Assembly (NCBI RefSeq): GCF_001913705.1
Contig: NZ_MKQD01000043.1
Coordinates: 1-64,000 of the forward strand
Source: Thalassotalea sp. PP2-459
Lineage (GTDB): Bacteria; Pseudomonadota; Gammaproteobacteria; Enterobacterales; Alteromonadaceae
Length of the DNA: 64,000 bases
Direction: 5' to 3'
Shown here piece by piece: positions 29,401-37,187 of the stretch. Below the pieces are notes generated by a model, which searched no databases, was not told where the DNA came from, and was given only the letters and a program-made list of their open reading frames with translations. The first letter of the stretch is position 1; every line of letters starts with the position of its first letter. The translations under genes were made by a program, and so were the position numbers.

Positions 29401-30925
29401 GTTGACGGAAATAATCGTATAAGGTTCTTGGCTGACTTGATAACACCGCCATTGGCGTATCATCGCCCATTGAACCTGTTGCTTCTTGACCGTTTTCTGC
29501 CAGAGTTTTAACCACTTGTTGAATTTCTTCATAACTGTAATTAAACAATTTATGATATTGGGCAATGCTTTTATCGTTAAATGCTCGCTTACCAATAAGC
29601 TCTGCATCGAGTTTTTCGAATGGCACTAAACGGCTAATATTTTTATCTAACCATTCACGGTACGGATGACGTACTTTCAAATCGTTGTCGATATCATTTG
29701 AGTTGAAAATTTTACCTGTATAGGTATCTACGGCAAGCATTTCACCTGGCCCTACACGGCCTTTTTCTACTACTTCATCTTCGCCGTAATCCCAAATACC
29801 CACTTCAGAGGCAAGGGTGATAAAACCATCACGTGTAATAACATAACGTGCAGGGCGTAAACCGTTTCTATCAAGGTTACAAGCAACATGGCGACCGTTA
29901 GTCATCACGATACCTGCTGGGCCATCCCATGGTTCCATGTGCATTGAGTTAAACTCATAAAATGCTTTTAAATCATCATCCATTAATGGACTGTTTTGCC
30001 ATGCAGGTGGTACTAATAAGCGCATAGCACGGAATAAATCCATACCACCGGCTAAAAATAGCTCAAGCATGTTATCTAATGATGATGAATCAGACCCTGC
30101 TGCATTAACAAATGGCGCCGCATTTTGTAAGTCAGGTAAGAGCGGAGATTGAAAACGATAAGTACGTGCTCTTGCCCATTGTCTGTTACCTTTAATGGTA
30201 TTGATTTCACCATTGTGGGCTAAATAACGGAAAGGTTGTGCTAAGTGCCATTGTGGCGATGTGTTGGTTGAAAAGCGTTGATGAAATACACAGATTGCTG
30301 TTTGCATGCGTATGTCAGCAAGATCTAAATAAAAGTTAGGTAAATCTACAGGCATCATTAAGCCTTTGTAGATGGTAACCAAGCATGACAAGCTAGCCAC
30401 ATAAAAGCGTTCGTCTTCAATACGCTTTTCTGCGCGGCGGCGAGCCATATATAAACGGCGCTCTAGATCGCGATTACGCCAACCCGGAGGCGCATTGACA
30501 AAGATTTGTTCAATAGTAGGTACATTACCGACTGCAATGTCACCTAATATGGAATTGTCAGTTGGCACGACACGCCAGCCAACTAAGGTTAGCATTTCTT
30601 GTGCAAGTTCTTGCTCAAGTATTTCTTTAGTTTGTGCTGCAATGATAGGATCAGGGTTTAAGAAAATCATACCAACGGCATATTTTCTTCCGAGCTTCCA
30701 ATCATTCTCTTCAGCAACTGCACGGAAAAAGCTGTCAGGCTTTTTCATTAATAATCCACAACCGTCGCCTGTTTTACCGTCAGCATTTATACCACCACGA
30801 TGTTGCATACGATCAAGTGCTGAAATTGCGGTTTTTACAAGCTTGTGGCTGTTTTCACCATGTTGATGTGCAATTAAGCCGAACCCGCAATTGTCTTTTT
30901 GAAAGTTGGGATCATAAAGCTGCAT
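26465..30925 (-). CDS. gltB: Glutamate synthase (NADPH) large subunit
   Basis: The alpha subunit transfers the amide of glutamine to 2-oxoglutarate, giving two glutamates. The N-terminal Ntn-type amidotransferase domain begins at Cys13 (CGFGLIAHQHGE), so a 12-residue propeptide is probably removed to expose the nucleophile. A central domain and an FMN-binding barrel (SGYDGGTGASPLTSVKYAG) follow, with the 3Fe-4S cysteines in CKFLRICHLNNCATG. A C-terminal beta-helix ends the protein. The 1486 residues are typical. An unusually long upstream gap (793 nt) contains a nested hairpin close to the start. Confidence 0.97.
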   Translation of the reverse strand: MQLYDPNFQKDNCGFGLIAHQHGENSHKLVKTAISALDRMQHRGGINADGKTGDGCGLLMKKPDSFFRAVAEENDWKLGRKYAVGMIFLNPDPIIAAQTKEILEQELAQEMLTLVGWRVVPTDNSILGDIAVGNVPTIEQIFVNAPPGWRNRDLERRLYMARRRAEKRIEDERFYVASLSCLVTIYKGLMMPVDLPNFYLDLADIRMQTAICVFHQRFSTNTSPQWHLAQPFRYLAHNGEINTIKGNRQWARARTYRFQSPLLPDLQNAAPFVNAAGSDSSSLDNMLELFLAGGMDLFRAMRLLVPPAWQNSPLMDDDLKAFYEFNSMHMEPWDGPAGIVMTNGRHVACNLDRNGLRPARYVITRDGFITLASEVGIWDYGEDEVVEKGRVGPGEMLAVDTYTGKIFNSNDIDNDLKVRHPYREWLDKNISRLVPFEKLDAELIGKRAFNDKSIAQYHKLFNYSYEEIQQVVKTLAENGQEATGSMGDDTPMAVLSSQPRTLYDYFRQQFAQVTNPPIDPLRERYVMSLGTCIGREHNVFNETTGHADRILFDTPVLMYTGLKQLRELDPEHYRSDTLSLNYHASEGLETAILRVCDEAVELVRNKNTVILILSDRQIDKGSLPIPAAMAVGAVQKRLVDEQLRCDSNIIVETASVRDSHQFAVLLGLGATAIYPYLAFETVEQLVDQGQINLSAREAVENYRNGINKGLLKILSKMGISTIASYRCAGLFEVIGLNQNIMQLCFPDLPSRIQGADFTDIEQDNINLARKAFLAHQKISHGGLLKYVHGGEYHAYNPDVVKNLQDAVQSGEYSDYRKFAETVNNRPAAALRDLLALKSDTKPISIDSVEADTEMFKRFDSAAMSIGALSPEAHEALAIAMNRLGGFSNSGEGGEDERRFGTVKNSRIKQIASGRFGVTPHYLVNADVLQIKVAQGAKPGEGGQLPGDKVTPLIAKLRFSVPGVTLISPPPHHDIYSIEDLAQLIFDLKQVNPKAVISVKLVSGPGVGTIASGVAKAYADFITISGYDGGTGASPLTSVKYAGCPWELGLAEAHQSLVSNGLRHKVRLQVDGGLKTGLDIVKAAILGAESFGFGTAPMVTLGCKFLRICHLNNCATGVATQDEVLREQFFKGLPDQVMNYFKFVAQDVREILAQLGVESLTAIIGRTDLLEPLAGISAKQQKLDLSPIIAPVVPKENTAVHQTEQNKPFDEGKLNREILAAARDAVAHSTGGNFRFSIKNVDRSVGAVLSGEIARQHGDQGMAAQPIKIQLTGTAGQSFGVWNAGGLELTLTGDANDYVGKGMAGGKLTIKPPKGVAYKSHETMIMGNTCLYGATGGNLYACGRAGERFAVRNSGCQAVVEGTGDHTCEYMTGGIVTVLGQVGVNFGAGMTGGFAYVLDEADDLAIRMNNESIEMLAVSDFNIHMEHLRGIINEHFEETGSLRAQEILADFDKFSPMFKLIKPTATDVKTLLGHRSRSSAELRVQAQ

Positions 30926-30958
30926 GTTTTCTCTCCTAAAAAAAATACCTACTTGGCA

Positions 30959-31012
30959 CCAGAGTCGTTAAAATTAGAATAAAATTATGTAAAAAATGCA
31001 TAATTACTCTGG
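30959..31012 (-). promoter_or_regulatory. Nested hairpin in the probable gltB leader
   Basis: Two nested 7-bp inverted repeats (outer CCAGAGT/ACTCTGG, inner AATTATG/CATAATT) lie 34-87 nt upstream of the gltB start codon. If the promoter is further upstream they would fold in the leader RNA; if not, they could be operator DNA. No T run follows, so it is not a terminator. Confidence 0.35.
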
Positions 31013-31494
31013 TTTTTGAGCTAAGCGGAACCCCTAACATTAAACGCAAACTGGTTAAAGGTCAATAAAAATAGAGTTTTTGCTCGTAATTTATTTACAT
31101 TTTTATATCCTGTTGTATTTAAAGGGTAAAGTGTTGTTTTTTACATGAAAGAGCTCTTTATCTTAATGATAATTATTTACATTTAAGTGGGTTTTGATCG
31201 TTATGTGGTTGTATAATGTAAATTTATTACATGATAGGTAAGGGCTAGCCACAGGTTTGCGATTTAGGTAATTTATGCAAAAAATTATTCACCTTAAACA
31301 TTAAATAACTAACCTATAAAAAATTGCTATTAAAAAGTTGGTAAGTTGAATGGAATAATTAGGGACTATTGCGCTTTCGAGAGTAAATGTTGAACCCAAA
31401 GGGTAGCGTTTTTTGTCATTTATACGTCGTTATTGCTTTTTCATGGGAGTGCACAGAATAATCACACATTAATCGCAATGCCTTGTTTAAATAT

Positions 31495-31540
31495 CAATAA
31501 ACGGTTGCAAAATAAACGCGAAAAATCAATAGGGCCTAGT
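31495..31540. repeat. Dispersed repeat family B, copy 2
   Basis: A 46-bp stretch starting CAATAAACGGTTGCAAAATA and continuing AACGCGAAAAATCAATAGGG. It aligns with 16991-17037 at about 80% identity, in the same orientation. Intergenic, non-coding. Confidence 0.6.
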
Positions 31541-31672
31541 GGAAATATTTAATTTATGTATACAGGCAATATGTAGTAATCGTGTCTCAACAGTGAGTAG
31601 CAACTATGTGTGTCAGATAATTCTTAGTCAGTATTAACGCTGCGTGTCTTTTTAGCGGAAAATAGATAAAAA

Positions 31673-31697
31673 AATAGCAGGAATTGTTCCTGCTATT
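31673..31697 (-). terminator. Rho-independent terminator of folE2
   Basis: AATAGCAGGAA (31673-31683) pairs with TTCCTGCTATT (31687-31697) with a 3-nt loop. On the minus strand it is followed by TTTTTATC, right after the folE2 stop codon. Confidence 0.85.
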
Positions 31698-31718
31698 ATA
31701 AGAACGTATGCTTGAATA

Positions 31719-32642
31719 TTAAGGTTGGTAGCCGCCTGCTATACCTTTCGTCGTAATACTTACTGCATCATGGGCATGTAATGATTCAAGGTGGTTTATC
31801 TTTAACCAAAAGTCTTCAAACGCAGGTACTTGATTCATTGCAAATTGCAATTTACGTGCAGCATCTTCGCAGAACATTAAATTTTGACCGTTTAATCTAG
31901 CAAATTCTTGTTCATCTTCACGTTTTACTGCAGCTTGAACTGGGGTTTTTAACGCACCTTCTGTTAAATCTACAATGTCTTTAATTGGAAATTCAGTTAA
32001 GTTTTCACTAAGGCTTACTTTTATCTCTGCTACTGAGCGTTGGCTATGAGGTGTTGCAACAATACCTTCTGTTGTACCTAGCCATTGATGAACATCATCG
32101 AGGTTTACGCTTTCTTCGTTAAATGATTCTTTAAATGCACGTTGGATCAGTTGGCGAGCTAATGCTGCTGAACAAGGGCAAGTTGATGAATAACGCACAT
32201 CAACATGAAGCTCTATGCTTAGCTTACCTTGGTTTAATCTACCGGTAATTGTAACAGGATAGGCTTTCCAGCCTTGTTTACCGCTAATGAGCGACTTTCT
32301 TCTTAAATGGTAATCGAAGCGAAAAACCACTTTAGCATTATCGCTAAGCTCTTGATGACTACTGATAAAACCATCAAGCAGGGTAACTAAGCTTTGATAG
32401 TTTAATTCATTACTTGTGGAAAGCTCATCAAGCAACAAATATAAGCGAGACATATGAATGCCTTTAGCTTGTGGTTCTTTTAAGTTAACAAACGCATCAA
32501 CAAACGCAGAAACCATTCTAGGAGACTCATCTTTTGAAGATAACATAATAGGCATTTCAATATTGCTCATTCCCACCCAATCTAGTGTTCCTTCGGTTTG
32601 GGCAGTAGTATGATTTGCAATATCAGGCATTAAGGTAGACAT
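31719..32642 (-). CDS. folE2: GTP cyclohydrolase FolE2 (type IB)
   Basis: Converts GTP to 7,8-dihydroneopterin triphosphate, the entry step for folate and queuosine. This is the zinc-independent IB type, unrelated to FolE in sequence. Landmarks are [11 protein letters not shown] near the N-terminus, the conserved Cys region [16 protein letters not shown], and [15 protein letters not shown]. The 307 residues fit. In some bacteria folE2 is a zinc-starvation backup, but I see no convincing Zur box here, only isolated TGTTATA-like half-sites. It is monocistronic, with its own terminator. Confidence 0.95.
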   Translation of the reverse strand: MSTLMPDIANHTTAQTEGTLDWVGMSNIEMPIMLSSKDESPRMVSAFVDAFVNLKEPQAKGIHMSRLYLLLDELSTSNELNYQSLVTLLDGFISSHQELSDNAKVVFRFDYHLRRKSLISGKQGWKAYPVTITGRLNQGKLSIELHVDVRYSSTCPCSAALARQLIQRAFKESFNEESVNLDDVHQWLGTTEGIVATPHSQRSVAEIKVSLSENLTEFPIKDIVDLTEGALKTPVQAAVKREDEQEFARLNGQNLMFCEDAARKLQFAMNQVPAFEDFWLKINHLESLHAHDAVSITTKGIAGGYQP

Positions 32643-32917
32643 GGAGACTCCGGTAATAGGGTGTTATATAAAGGGCTAGGCTTCCCCTAACTTCAGTTAT
32701 AACAGGGTTAATGCATTTAAGCGTTTTTAGTAATGTTAACGCCTAGTTTTAAAGGGCGAGTATTTTGAATGAATTCATCGGTAAAAGCAATATTAAGCTG
32801 GTATATGCTATATCGGCCAACTGTCAGAAAATATATCCAGAAAGTAATATTGGAGCAGATTAATGACAAAATGAATTTGCCTGTTACAATGAATATCAAC
32901 CGTACGTAGATAAATGA

Positions 32918-33268
32918 ATGTTTAATAATATGAAACAGTTAGATACTGAGCTGCTTGTTGGTTATATTGATAACCTTGGCGTAGATGTTGTGAGGCAGAT
33001 GTTAGCGTTATACATTGAACAATCTCAAATCTATTTAGATGATATAGCAGAAACAGTTGAGAATGAAAACCAGTCAGGTTGGCAAGAAGCATGTCATAAA
33101 ATGAAAGGTGCTGCAGGTAGTGTTGGTTTATCTGTTGTACACCAGCAATTAGTACAGGTAGAAAAATCGACGGATGAGTGGCCACGCAAACGTGAGTATT
33201 TGGCCTTATTGAAACATGAGAATCAGTTATCAATTACAACATTTGAAACGTGGTTAGACTCTCAGTAA
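32918..33268 (+). CDS. hptA: HptA-like histidine phosphotransfer protein
   Basis: A 116-residue single-domain Hpt protein. The phosphorylation motif ACHKMKGAAGSVGL, with His60, is nearly identical to the one I recall from the C-terminal Hpt domain of ArcB (HKIKGAAGSVGL). The preceding LLVGYIDNLGVDVVRQMLALY and the length also fit. In Shewanella a stand-alone HptA relays phosphate to ArcA because a full ArcB is missing, and this gene looks like that protein. It is convergent with arcA, 134 nt apart, sharing a bidirectional terminator. The start could be either ATG at 32918 or 32930; neither has a good ribosome-binding site. Confidence 0.85.
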   Translation: MFNNMKQLDTELLVGYIDNLGVDVVRQMLALYIEQSQIYLDDIAETVENENQSGWQEACHKMKGAAGSVGLSVVHQQLVQVEKSTDEWPRKREYLALLKHENQLSITTFETWLDSQ

Positions 33269-33328
33269 CTTATTGCAGCCATTACTTATTTGATTGCATA
33301 TGGCAAGTTGAGTTATTTGCGTATATTA

Positions 33329-33353
33329 AAAAGGTTAGCATTACTAACCTTTT
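33329..33353. terminator. Bidirectional terminator between hptA and arcA
   Basis: AAAAGGTTAG (33329-33338) pairs with CTAACCTTTT (33344-33353) around a 5-nt loop. The A run and T run at its sides let it terminate both convergent genes. Confidence 0.85.
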
Positions 33354-33402
33354 ATAAACTGAGCTTTATGTTGTATTGTGTTGGTATAAAGAAAATTGTT
33401 AA

Positions 33403-34104
33403 TTATTCTACTTTACCGACGAATCGATAGCCTTCGCCATGAATGGTATTAATTAACTCAACTTGTTTATCTACTGACTCAAAGTGCTTTCTTAATCGAC
33501 GGATGGTTACATCAACTGTTCTATCGTTTGAGCGTAAGTCTCGTCCGGTCATTTCTTTAATTAATTGTTGGCGGGTAACGATTTGGCCAGCATTGGCAAT
33601 CAATAACCGTAATGCTCTATATTCACCGCGCGGAATTGAAATAATATCACCATTAGGTGCGGTCATTTGTCGAGAATTACCATCAAGTGTCCACTGATTG
33701 AATTTAACAATGGCATTATCAGTATCATTTTTTCCTTGCGTGATACGATTTAATATATTGCGCGATCGAATGGTTAACTCTCTAGGGTTAAATGGTTTAG
33801 TCAGGTAGTCGTCTGCGCCAATTTCTAACCCTAAAATTTTATCGATATCACTATCGCGGCCGGTAAGAAAAATAAGTCCTAGGTCGCTATTGGTGGTTAA
33901 TTCTCTTGCCAAAAGTAGCCCGTTTTTTCCTGGTAAATTTATATCCATAATTACCAGGTTAATGGTATTATTTTTTAATTGCTGCTCCATCGCTTCGCCG
34001 TTTATTGCTTCTGAAACAATGTAACCTTCTGCTTCGAATAAGTTGCGTAAATTAAATCGAGTAACTTCTTCGTCTTCTACAATAAGTATATGAGGTTTTT
34101 GCAT
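33403..34104 (-). CDS. arcA: Aerobic respiration control response regulator ArcA
   Basis: An OmpR-family regulator. The receiver domain has the acidic pocket VEDEE, the phospho-acceptor Asp54 in [19 protein letters not shown], the Thr of LTGRDSD and the Lys of [10 protein letters not shown]. The winged-helix DNA-binding domain ends near [14 protein letters not shown]. The segment [18 protein letters not shown] is characteristic of ArcA rather than other OmpR-type proteins. I chose the ATG at 34104, which has GGAAAA upstream; an in-frame TTG lies 4 codons earlier. A histidine kinase gene lies upstream on the same strand. Confidence 0.94.
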   Translation of the reverse strand: MQKPHILIVEDEEVTRFNLRNLFEAEGYIVSEAINGEAMEQQLKNNTINLVIMDINLPGKNGLLLARELTTNSDLGLIFLTGRDSDIDKILGLEIGADDYLTKPFNPRELTIRSRNILNRITQGKNDTDNAIVKFNQWTLDGNSRQMTAPNGDIISIPRGEYRALRLLIANAGQIVTRQQLIKEMTGRDLRSNDRTVDVTIRRLRKHFESVDKQVELINTIHGEGYRFVGKVE

Positions 34105-34294
34105 GCGTTTTTCCAAAATAAATACAGTAATACGTAATCTGGTTTTTGTCTGTTAGTACAATTATAACGAATTTAAGTGTTATTGTTTATCGTTACATCT
34201 TAATAACAATTTTATACACCCTAATATAAAATAACAAATATTCCAATGGCTAAAATCTAACCGGTGTTAATAAAGTGTTAAGCTACATACTTGG

Positions 34295-35926
34295 TTAAAG
34301 TAGCTGTTCACTGATAGGGAACTGAATTTCAAACTTTGTGCCTTGTTCGGGGTTGCTTTCTAGCTTAATACTCCCCCCTAGTGCTTGTGTTACCAAGTTA
34401 TATACGAGATGTAGCCCTAAGCCGCTACCTCCCTCACCGCGTTTTGTTGTGGTGAAAGGTTCAAAAACCTTATCTTTAATCTCACTGGCAATACCTTGCC
34501 CATCATCTTGATACACCATATGAAGCGTTTCGCTATGTTGAGCAATTGACAAGGTAATATTACCATTTTCTTGGCCATCAAAACCATGAGTAATTGAATT
34601 TAGAATTAAATTTATTAGCACTTGGTTAATGGGGCCTGGTTTACTCACAACAGTGAGTTCTTCAGGACAGTGGAAAGTAATATTGTATGGTGAGTTTTTA
34701 ATTTGTGGTGCTAAGGTTAGCATCATTTCATTAAGCAAATCATTGAAGTTAAATTGTCTGAATTCTTCACTTGACTGATCAACAGCCACCTTTTTAAAAC
34801 TAGAAATAAGCTCAGCAGCGCGTTTTAAATTGCGATATATAATGCCTACGTTTTCTTCGCCTTCGGTAAGAAACTTCTTAAGCTGACTTGATTTTAAAGA
34901 TTTATCTTCAAAGGATGCTTTAATATCTGTCAGCCTATCGGAAAGCAACGTAGAAGCTGTAACACCTAAGCCTATAGGAGTATTTACCTCATGAGCAACT
35001 CCCGCGACCATATCACCTAAAGATGCCATTTTTTCACTTTCTACCAGTTGGTCTTGGAACTGGTGTAATTTTTCTAAGGTAGATAATAACTCTTGGTTCG
35101 ATTCTTTTAATGCGTCAGTTCGCTTGGTGACCTTGTCCTCTAATTCAATATTTAATTCTAGACTTTGCTTTTCTGCTAAACCTAATTGTGTGATATGCCG
35201 TTCAGTGCGGTTTAAGAAGTTATTGATATTCATGGCTACAATTTCTGCTTCTCTATAAGGTAAGCTTGAAATTCGTAAACTGTAATCTTTTGATTGTGTG
35301 ATTTTTAAAATATCGGTACTTAACGTTCTTAATGGTGTCACTATGTAATTTTCCAGTCGATAACTGACAAAAAAGACACAACAAAAAAGTAGTAGAATCA
35401 GCAAAACAAAAATAATAATAATATGGGTATCGAACGACAAACCTTGTTGAGTATCTAGTTCAATATACACATAGCCTAGCTTTTGATCTTGTAGAGCAAC
35501 AGGGGTAACAAACTTAACTACATCACCTTCTTTGACGGGAGTTAGATAACGGTTCTTTTCTTGTGTCGTAATTTTTTCGCCAATAGTTTTAGCACTTTTT
35601 AAGTAATCGTAACCTGCGAAATAATTGAAATTATCTGTGGTATGTTCTAATGCGTAAACATCAATTTTTTGTATTGCTTCATTGGCAGAAAAAAGTTGTA
35701 ATTTATCTTCTAAGGCAAATTTGTCACCACTGCGTAAATCATCTGATGCCAGCTGAACAACATAGTTAGCCCATTGGATTGTATTTTTTTCTAATTGATG
35801 TTCAGATTCATTTAAGAAAGTTTTTGCCATGTAGGCGCAAGCGAGTAAAACAAATAGCGACACAAAACCCACAATGCTGATCAGAATTGCGCGACGTATT
35901 GATTTTATGTCTTTATGAATTGGCAT
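34295..35926 (-). CDS. Membrane sensor histidine kinase (HAMP, HisKA, HATPase)
   Basis: A 543-residue kinase with membrane segments at about 13-34 and 168-189 flanking a ~130-residue periplasmic sensor. A HAMP linker, a coiled coil (about 245-300) and the dimerisation domain follow, with the phospho-accepting His312 in GVAHEVNTPIG. The ATPase domain shows the N box INLILNSITHGF, the G1 box DDGQGI, and FEPFTTTKRGEGGSGLGL. It has no receiver or Hpt domain, so unlike ArcB or Shewanella ArcS it cannot be the middle of a four-step relay on its own. It precedes arcA by 190 nt; whether they are partners is open. Confidence 0.9.
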   Translation of the reverse strand: MPIHKDIKSIRRAILISIVGFVSLFVLLACAYMAKTFLNESEHQLEKNTIQWANYVVQLASDDLRSGDKFALEDKLQLFSANEAIQKIDVYALEHTTDNFNYFAGYDYLKSAKTIGEKITTQEKNRYLTPVKEGDVVKFVTPVALQDQKLGYVYIELDTQQGLSFDTHIIIIFVLLILLLFCCVFFVSYRLENYIVTPLRTLSTDILKITQSKDYSLRISSLPYREAEIVAMNINNFLNRTERHITQLGLAEKQSLELNIELEDKVTKRTDALKESNQELLSTLEKLHQFQDQLVESEKMASLGDMVAGVAHEVNTPIGLGVTASTLLSDRLTDIKASFEDKSLKSSQLKKFLTEGEENVGIIYRNLKRAAELISSFKKVAVDQSSEEFRQFNFNDLLNEMMLTLAPQIKNSPYNITFHCPEELTVVSKPGPINQVLINLILNSITHGFDGQENGNITLSIAQHSETLHMVYQDDGQGIASEIKDKVFEPFTTTKRGEGGSGLGLHLVYNLVTQALGGSIKLESNPEQGTKFEIQFPISEQLL

Positions 35927-36016
35927 TAGAATAATATAGTTTATTTACCGTTAGCTTGATAATTGTTGATATCAAGTTAAATTGCAACTCAAATCTGTAA
36001 ATTTCAATTACTTATC

Positions 36017-37045
36017 TTATTTTCTAGCCGAATACACAGTAAAGCCATGTTTGGTAGCTGCTGTGGATACCTTTTTAAAATATGACGCCATAATTGGCTG
36101 ATATTTTAAAAAACTATTGGCTACAACGGTTAATGTGCCGTTAGGTTTTATGTATTTATGGATACCCGATAGAAAGCTTTCTGTTGCGGCGTAGTGTGTT
36201 TTGATTCCTTGGTGGAATGGCGGATTTGTGACAACATGATCGTATTGTGCTTTTATTGACGATAAACTATTCGTTGCAATCAAGTTACCAGATAGCTTGT
36301 TTATTTTAAGTGTTTTTTCAGCCGATGCTAAGGCTAATGCGCTCACATCAGCAAGTTCAATAGTGATATGTTGATTGGTTTTCGCTAAATACGTTGCAAT
36401 AACACCTGCACCTGTACCGAAGTCAAGCACATGGCCTGATAGGTTATTTGGCAGGTGTTCAAATAAAACGCTTGTGCCTTTATCAAGACCGCCTTGACTG
36501 AAAACACCGGGTAAAGCCGCTATTACGCATTGTTCACCATTAATGGTTAAATCGTAATATTGAAACCAATCTTCAAGGTTAAAAGTGGGCAATTTATTTA
36601 AGGTTAATTCATACAAAACACAGTGCCGAGCAGAATCAATTTTATCAAGGGTGTTGTGATAACCTTGAGTCAACTTGCTTATTGATTTTATACCGCTTTT
36701 ATTTTCTCCAACAATTAATATTCTTGCATTTTCTGACAAGTTTGCACTGAGCATTGCCAACGTAAACGTGAGTTCTTTTTTACTCTTAGGAAAGGTCATT
36801 ATCATTAAGTCATGTAACGTTTTACTTTGATATTGACTATGAAAAATGGCGTTACTTTTTACGGTATTGTCTCTAAATAGGTAAGCATCATATTGCGTAT
36901 CGTAAAATGTTATCTCATCAGCAGATGAAATTTGCTGCAAATGATTAGCAAAGTTATCTTGTGGCATGTTCACTAATAAAGGTGACGAAGCGATGAGTAA
37001 ATCATCATGACGGGCTAACACTTGGCTAAGGTTGGTTAAAAACAT
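36017..37045 (-). CDS. rsmC: 16S rRNA (guanine1207-N2)-methyltransferase RsmC
   Basis: Methylates G1207 of 16S rRNA with SAM. It has the two-domain RsmC layout: a degenerate N-terminal methyltransferase-like domain (about 1-170) and a catalytic C-terminal one. The C-terminal domain has the SAM motif VLDFGTGAGVIATYLA and the catalytic VTNPPFHQG. The 342 residues match E. coli RsmC. It is monocistronic and diverges from the DsbA-like gene. Confidence 0.92.
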   Translation of the reverse strand: MFLTNLSQVLARHDDLLIASSPLLVNMPQDNFANHLQQISSADEITFYDTQYDAYLFRDNTVKSNAIFHSQYQSKTLHDLMIMTFPKSKKELTFTLAMLSANLSENARILIVGENKSGIKSISKLTQGYHNTLDKIDSARHCVLYELTLNKLPTFNLEDWFQYYDLTINGEQCVIAALPGVFSQGGLDKGTSVLFEHLPNNLSGHVLDFGTGAGVIATYLAKTNQHITIELADVSALALASAEKTLKINKLSGNLIATNSLSSIKAQYDHVVTNPPFHQGIKTHYAATESFLSGIHKYIKPNGTLTVVANSFLKYQPIMASYFKKVSTAATKHGFTVYSARK

Positions 37046-37176
37046 TGATTGCTCAGTACAAATTGAATTCTACGCAGACAGAAAAGTACGTAAATTTGTG
37101 TCATAATTAGGCAGTATTCTACCTTATTATCTTGATGGTACCAAGGTTTAGCCTTACATTGTAAGGTGTAATTACT

Positions 37177-37181
37177 AGGAG
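37177..37181 (+). promoter_or_regulatory. Shine-Dalgarno that points to an ATT start codon
   Basis: A perfect AGGAG is followed after 6 nt by ATT at 37188, in frame with the DsbA-like protein. An in-frame TAA at 37182-37184 rules out any earlier start. The only other candidate, TTG at 37200, is 18 nt from this site, too far for normal initiation. Confidence 0.55.
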
Positions 37182-37187
37182 TAAGTT

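Larger units (their letters stand above)
30926..31718. other. Long intergenic region between folE2 and gltB
   Basis: A 793-bp AT-rich gap with no plausible gene. Near gltB it holds a nested inverted repeat: CCAGAGT at 30959-30965 with ACTCTGG at 31006-31012, and inside it AATTATG at 30983-30989 with CATAATT at 30999-31005. A weak minus-strand promoter candidate has TTGACC (31065-31060) and TAATGT (31042-31037) 17 nt apart. Repeat family B copy 2 is at 31495-31540, and the folE2 terminator closes the far side. Most of 31100-31480 is featureless to me. Confidence 0.5.

Noticed and set aside
30953-30970. Sigma-54-like promoter (TTGGCAC followed by TCG)
   Set aside because: It is on the plus strand, pointing away from gltB, and the -12 element lacks the required GC.
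31162-31180. A second Fur-box-like 19-mer (about 14/19) in the gltB-folE2 gap
   Set aside because: It is more than 230 nt from either gene and in very AT-rich DNA; no iron-related gene is nearby, so a chance match is more likely.
32643-32720. Possible Zur site upstream of folE2
   Set aside because: Only separate half-sites (TGTTATA-like and TATAACA-like, about 25 bp apart) are present, not the continuous palindrome Zur needs.
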